Of a DNA stretch of 32,276 nt, positions 30,074-32,276 are shown one piece after another. Below the pieces are notes generated by a model. The model ran no database searches and had not been told where the DNA came from. It saw only the letters and a program-made list of their open reading frames with translations. A program made the position numbers and the translations under genes. This DNA is from Hyphomicrobiales bacterium (lineage in GTDB: Bacteria; Pseudomonadota; Alphaproteobacteria; Rhizobiales; Hyphomicrobiaceae): the NCBI GenBank assembly GCA_017304275.1, contig JAFKKW010000458.1, forward strand, positions 1-32,276, read 5' to 3'. Numbering within the stretch: the stretch's first letter is position 1; each line of letters starts with the position of its first letter.

Positions 30074-30912
30074 CAGAACCGCTCTCCCATCCAAGAGAGT
30101 AACCTATCCCAAAAGTCTTCCCGCCCCTGCTCCGTCTCGATCCTATCGCTCTTTACATGGTCTCGTGAGTTGTAGAATTGATTTCCGGTGGTTTTAGCCT
30201 TGATGCTGCCGGCACCCATTTCTGTATAGTCAACAACCTCTTCGATGTTCGGCTGCTTGACGTCGATCGTGCTATCGCTGGAAAGCGTTGCCTTTACTCT
30301 GTTGACCCGGTTTTTGTCCCTCAGTTGTCTCAACTCATTTGAAAAATCGTCTGCGCCGCCAAACATATTGGGAGGGGCGACGTCGAACATTATCCAATTG
30401 ATCTGGTAGTCGTGTTGTTCCGCAAACCTCCAAAAGGAATGCATCTCTGCGATCGGGTGAACCTGAACATCGAACGGCGGCGGCAAGTCTGGCGATAGGC
30501 GCATTCCATCAGCGAGCGAGTTGAGAACGGAAAGCGGCTTGCCGATCTCCGTCCGCACCTCCATTGCCAATTTTTGGCCGTCGTCGTGATGCGTAGGGTC
30601 AACCACCAGGAGCGCGCCCTGCCACGACCCATGCTCGGTGGGTTCAAAGCCTGCGCTCGGAGGCGTTCTCTCGTTGAGAAGCCGTTGGCGCGCGATATAT
30701 CCCACGATCAGACTGGCCGGTAGGTTTCGAGGTGCGTCACGTGCCGGCACGTATAAAAAGGTGTTTCCTCTGTGTTCGAACACCCGCTCCTCGGAGAAGT
30801 AGAGCCGTAGCCACTCCTCACGAGAATATGGACGACCCTCTGGGTTGATGGAACCAAACGCATCCGGCAAATCGACCGGCTTCAACGACAACCGAAAATA
30901 TTGAACGAGCAA
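30073..30912 (-). CDS. Passenger: unrecognised soluble protein, first gene of the coupled pair
   Basis: A protein of about 279 residues if it starts at TTG 30912, which has a GGGGGG tract five bases upstream; an ATG at 30990 would add 26 hydrophobic, less protein-like residues. The start then reads LVQYFRLSLKP. Notable blocks are YSREEWLRLYFSEERVFEHRGNTF, FLYVPARDAPRNLPASLIVG, LLVVDPTHHDDGQKLAME, INWIMFDVAPPNMFGG, LRQLRDKNRVNRVKATLSSD and VVDYTEMGAGSIKAKT. The ending (DKNRVNRVKATLSS..GxGSxKAK) resembles uncharacterised phage-defence-associated hypothetical proteins I recall, without a firm family name. No enzymatic motif is certain. It leads the coupled operon with the membrane protein. Confidence 0.75.
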   Translation of the reverse strand: MLVQYFRLSLKPVDLPDAFGSINPEGRPYSREEWLRLYFSEERVFEHRGNTFLYVPARDAPRNLPASLIVGYIARQRLLNERTPPSAGFEPTEHGSWQGALLVVDPTHHDDGQKLAMEVRTEIGKPLSVLNSLADGMRLSPDLPPPFDVQVHPIAEMHSFWRFAEQHDYQINWIMFDVAPPNMFGGADDFSNELRQLRDKNRVNRVKATLSSDSTIDVKQPNIEEVVDYTEMGAGSIKAKTTGNQFYNSRDHVKSDRIETEQGREDFWDRLLSWMGERF

Positions 30913-31002
30913 CGCAACCCCCCGCACTACAAAGGCGGTAAGGATGTACACAGAGTAGCCAATTGAGCAACTACGAGTTGTTGCTAGCATTCTCGATGCT
31001 CC

Positions 31003-31030
31003 GACTTGGTGCGTTTGCTACGCAATGCCG
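31003..31030. repeat. Right terminal inverted repeat of the transposon
   Basis: Reverse complement of 26916-26943 over all 28 bases. It supplies an ATG in frame with the comM 3' fragment, but there is no ribosome binding site before it. Confidence 0.95.
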
Positions 31031-31038
31031 GAGATGCT
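31031..31038. repeat. Right target-site duplication (8 bp)
   Basis: GAGATGCT, identical to 26908-26915, directly next to the right inverted repeat. It is the second copy of the comM target sequence. Confidence 0.93.
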
Positions 31039-31837
31039 CGACGTCTCGATGGTGCACAGCCTTGCCGGTGAACTGATGGGCGGCAAGCTCTGCACCGAGC
31101 GGCCGTTCCGCGCGCCCCATCATTCCGCAAGCATGGCCGCTCTCGTCGGCGGCGGCACCCGTCCGCGTCCTGGCGAAGCGAGCCTCGCGCATCTCGGCGT
31201 TCTGTTTCTCGACGAGCTGCCCGAGTTTCAGCCCGTCGTGCGCGATGCGCTGCGCCAGCCCCTCGAAACCGTCGAGCTCATCATCGCCCGCGCCAACCAT
31301 CGCATCGCCTACCCGGCGCGCCTGCAGCTCGTCGCCGCCATGAACCCGTGCCGCTGCGGCGGCGGACCGGGCCAGACCTGCAAACGCGGCCCGCGCTGCG
31401 CCGCCGACTATCAGGCCCGCATCTCAGGCCCGCTGCTCGACCGCATCGATCTGCAGATCGAGGTGCCGGCCGTCTCCGCCGCCGACCTGGTGCTGCCGGC
31501 TCCGGAGGAGGGCAGTGCCGAGGTGCGCGCCCGCGTCACGGCCGCCCGGATGCGTCAGCACGAGCGCTTCAAGTCGCACGGTGCCCCGCACCTGCGCACC
31601 AACGCCGAATGCGCCGGACACCTGCTGGAAAAAATCGCGCAACCCGACGACGCCGGGCTTGCCCTCATCCGCCAGGCCGCCGAAACGCTGAAGCTCTCCG
31701 CGCGCGGCTTCCACCGGACGCTGCGCGTCGCCCGCACCCTCGCCGATCTCGACGGCGCCGATGTGGTCGGCCGCATCCACGTCGCGGAGGCACTGTCGTA
31801 TCGGGGGGAGACGTTGCGCCAGGAAAAAGTGGCCTAG
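31039..31837 (+). pseudogene. comM: comM (YifB), 3' fragment
   Basis: The rest of ComM continues in frame from the duplication (EEML|DVSMVHSLAGELMGG): RPFRAPHHSASMAALVGGG, Walker B GVLFLDELPEF, the Arg-finger region RANHRIAYPARLQLVAAMNPCRCGG in blocks, the CKRGPRC motif and the C-terminal helical domain ending VAEALSYRGETLRQEKVA. Joined to the 5' part it gives 510 residues, the usual length of the family. The fragment lacks Walker A. It could be translated from the ATG at 31025 in the inverted repeat, but without a ribosome binding site this is unlikely. Confidence 0.95.
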
Positions 31838-31852
31838 CGAAAACTGGCAGCA

Positions 31853-32276
31853 GGCAGCGGGCAACAGGCAGGATTATACGGGAATGATACAGTCGTATCG
31901 GGATTTGAAGGTTTGGCAGGAGGCGATGGACCTGGCTGAGGCAGCTTATCGTATATCTCAGACGATGCCGCCATCCGAACGCTTTGGAATGATCTCGCAA
32001 ATTCGCCGGGCGGCCGTATCCATTCCATCAAACATTGCGGAGGGATACGGACGCGAGAGCACAGGATCCTATGTTCACTTTCTTAAGACTGCACGTGGCT
32101 CGCTTCGAGAGCTGGAAACGCACGTTCTCATCGCGCACAGAGTCGGGTTAGTGCAAACACAGGAAACCGACAAGCTTCTCGACCTTGCGGAGCGTATCGC
32201 AAAGATGCTCCATGCGCTGATCCGATCGGTTCAAAGCAGCCGAATGGCAGCAGACAAATAACACCTGCCCGCTGCC
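31853..32276. repeat. 11-bp inverted repeat bracketing the four-helix-bundle gene
   Basis: GGCAGCGGGCA at 31853-31863 is the exact reverse complement of TGCCCGCTGCC at 32266-32276, where the window ends, so the repeat may be longer. The left side also holds an imperfect direct repeat of GGCAG units (31846-31871). The pair encloses exactly one gene. Confidence 0.6.
31884..32261 (+). CDS. Four-helix-bundle protein (23S rRNA intervening-sequence / Avd-like type)
   Basis: A 125-residue protein with the hallmark start YRDLKVWQEAMDLAEAAYRI, the middle FGMISQIRRAAVSIPSNIAEGYGRES and SYVHFLKTARGSLRELETHVLIA, all diagnostic of the TIGR02436-type family first found in intervening sequences of 23S rRNA genes and related to the Avd accessory proteins of diversity-generating retroelements. 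It forms a pentameric barrel of four-helix units in known relatives. There is no rRNA gene here; the gene stands alone after comM and is flanked by an inverted repeat. The ribosome binding site is weak (ACGGGA). Its function outside rRNA contexts is not known. Confidence 0.92.
   Translation: MIQSYRDLKVWQEAMDLAEAAYRISQTMPPSERFGMISQIRRAAVSIPSNIAEGYGRESTGSYVHFLKTARGSLRELETHVLIAHRVGLVQTQETDKLLDLAERIAKMLHALIRSVQSSRMAADK

Larger units (their letters stand above)
26916..31030. mobile_element. 4115-bp IS1595-family transposon with passenger genes, inserted in comM
   Basis: The ends are perfect 28-bp inverted repeats (26916-26943 and 31003-31030), starting CGGCATTGCGTAGC, flanked by the 8-bp duplication GAGATGCT. 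The single transposase (28315-29277) is of the ISXO2-like IS1595 group, whose larger members are known to carry passengers. Inside are a winged-helix protein, a 40-residue membrane protein, a toxin-antitoxin pair, a DUF6471 regulator and a two-gene membrane operon. Codon use of the passengers is less GC-biased than the flanks, a sign of recent transfer. Deleting the element and one duplication rejoins comM in frame. The intact ends, duplication and transposase indicate a recent insertion that may still be mobile. Confidence 0.95.

Noticed and set aside
1..32276. tRNA or rRNA genes
   Set aside because: No intergenic stretch showed a T-arm consensus with matching acceptor ends or any recognisable rRNA sequence.

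Overview
The window is a GC-rich chromosomal segment whose gene content and protein style point to an alphaproteobacterium, most likely of the Hyphomicrobiales. This rests on recognised families only, since no 16S or marker search could be run. The left half is largely housekeeping: the 3' part of hemW, a YqaA-type membrane protein, dsbB, an HNH endonuclease, an AlkA-type DNA glycosylase, gluQ, a DUF1287 protein, and an lpoA-like lipoprotein gene divergent from rsmI-yraN, the same neighbourhood as E. coli yraM/yraL/yraN. Between dsbB and the next small gene lies about 1.1 kb (2233-3355) without a credible gene but packed with GCGTA motifs and hairpins. Inverted pairs of REP-like palindromes sit at 3650-3742 and 5898-5997.

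From 12.3 to 14.6 kb there are small secreted proteins (an SRPBCC protein, a Cys-rich protein, a Pro/Tyr-rich protein) and a pyridoxamine-phosphate-oxidase-fold protein. From 14.8 to 19.5 kb a compact three-gene unit looks like siderophore-iron uptake: TonB-dependent receptor, six-helix membrane protein, PepSY/PiuB-type protein. It converges on a large autotransporter whose passenger contains RTX-like GGxGxD repeats. A SulP permease, a VOC protein and a DUF2380-like secreted protein follow.

The most striking feature is a 4115-bp transposon at 26916-31030 inside comM (yifB, Mg-chelatase-like AAA+ ATPase). It has perfect 28-bp terminal inverted repeats and a perfect 8-bp target duplication; removing it together with one duplication restores a continuous 510-codon comM. 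Its transposase is of the IS1595 (ISXO2-like) type. It carries passengers: a coiled-coil/winged-helix protein, a 40-residue single-helix membrane protein, a Phd/YefM-RelE toxin-antitoxin pair, a small DUF6471-type HTH protein facing the transposase across a promoter region with four ATATGATGATA-like sites, and a translationally coupled two-gene operon (unrecognised soluble protein plus four-helix membrane protein). That operon is the best candidate here for an undescribed system, possibly defensive.

After comM comes a four-helix-bundle (23S rRNA intervening-sequence type) gene bracketed by an 11-bp inverted repeat, possibly a small mobile cassette of its own. No rRNA, tRNA or CRISPR array was seen.
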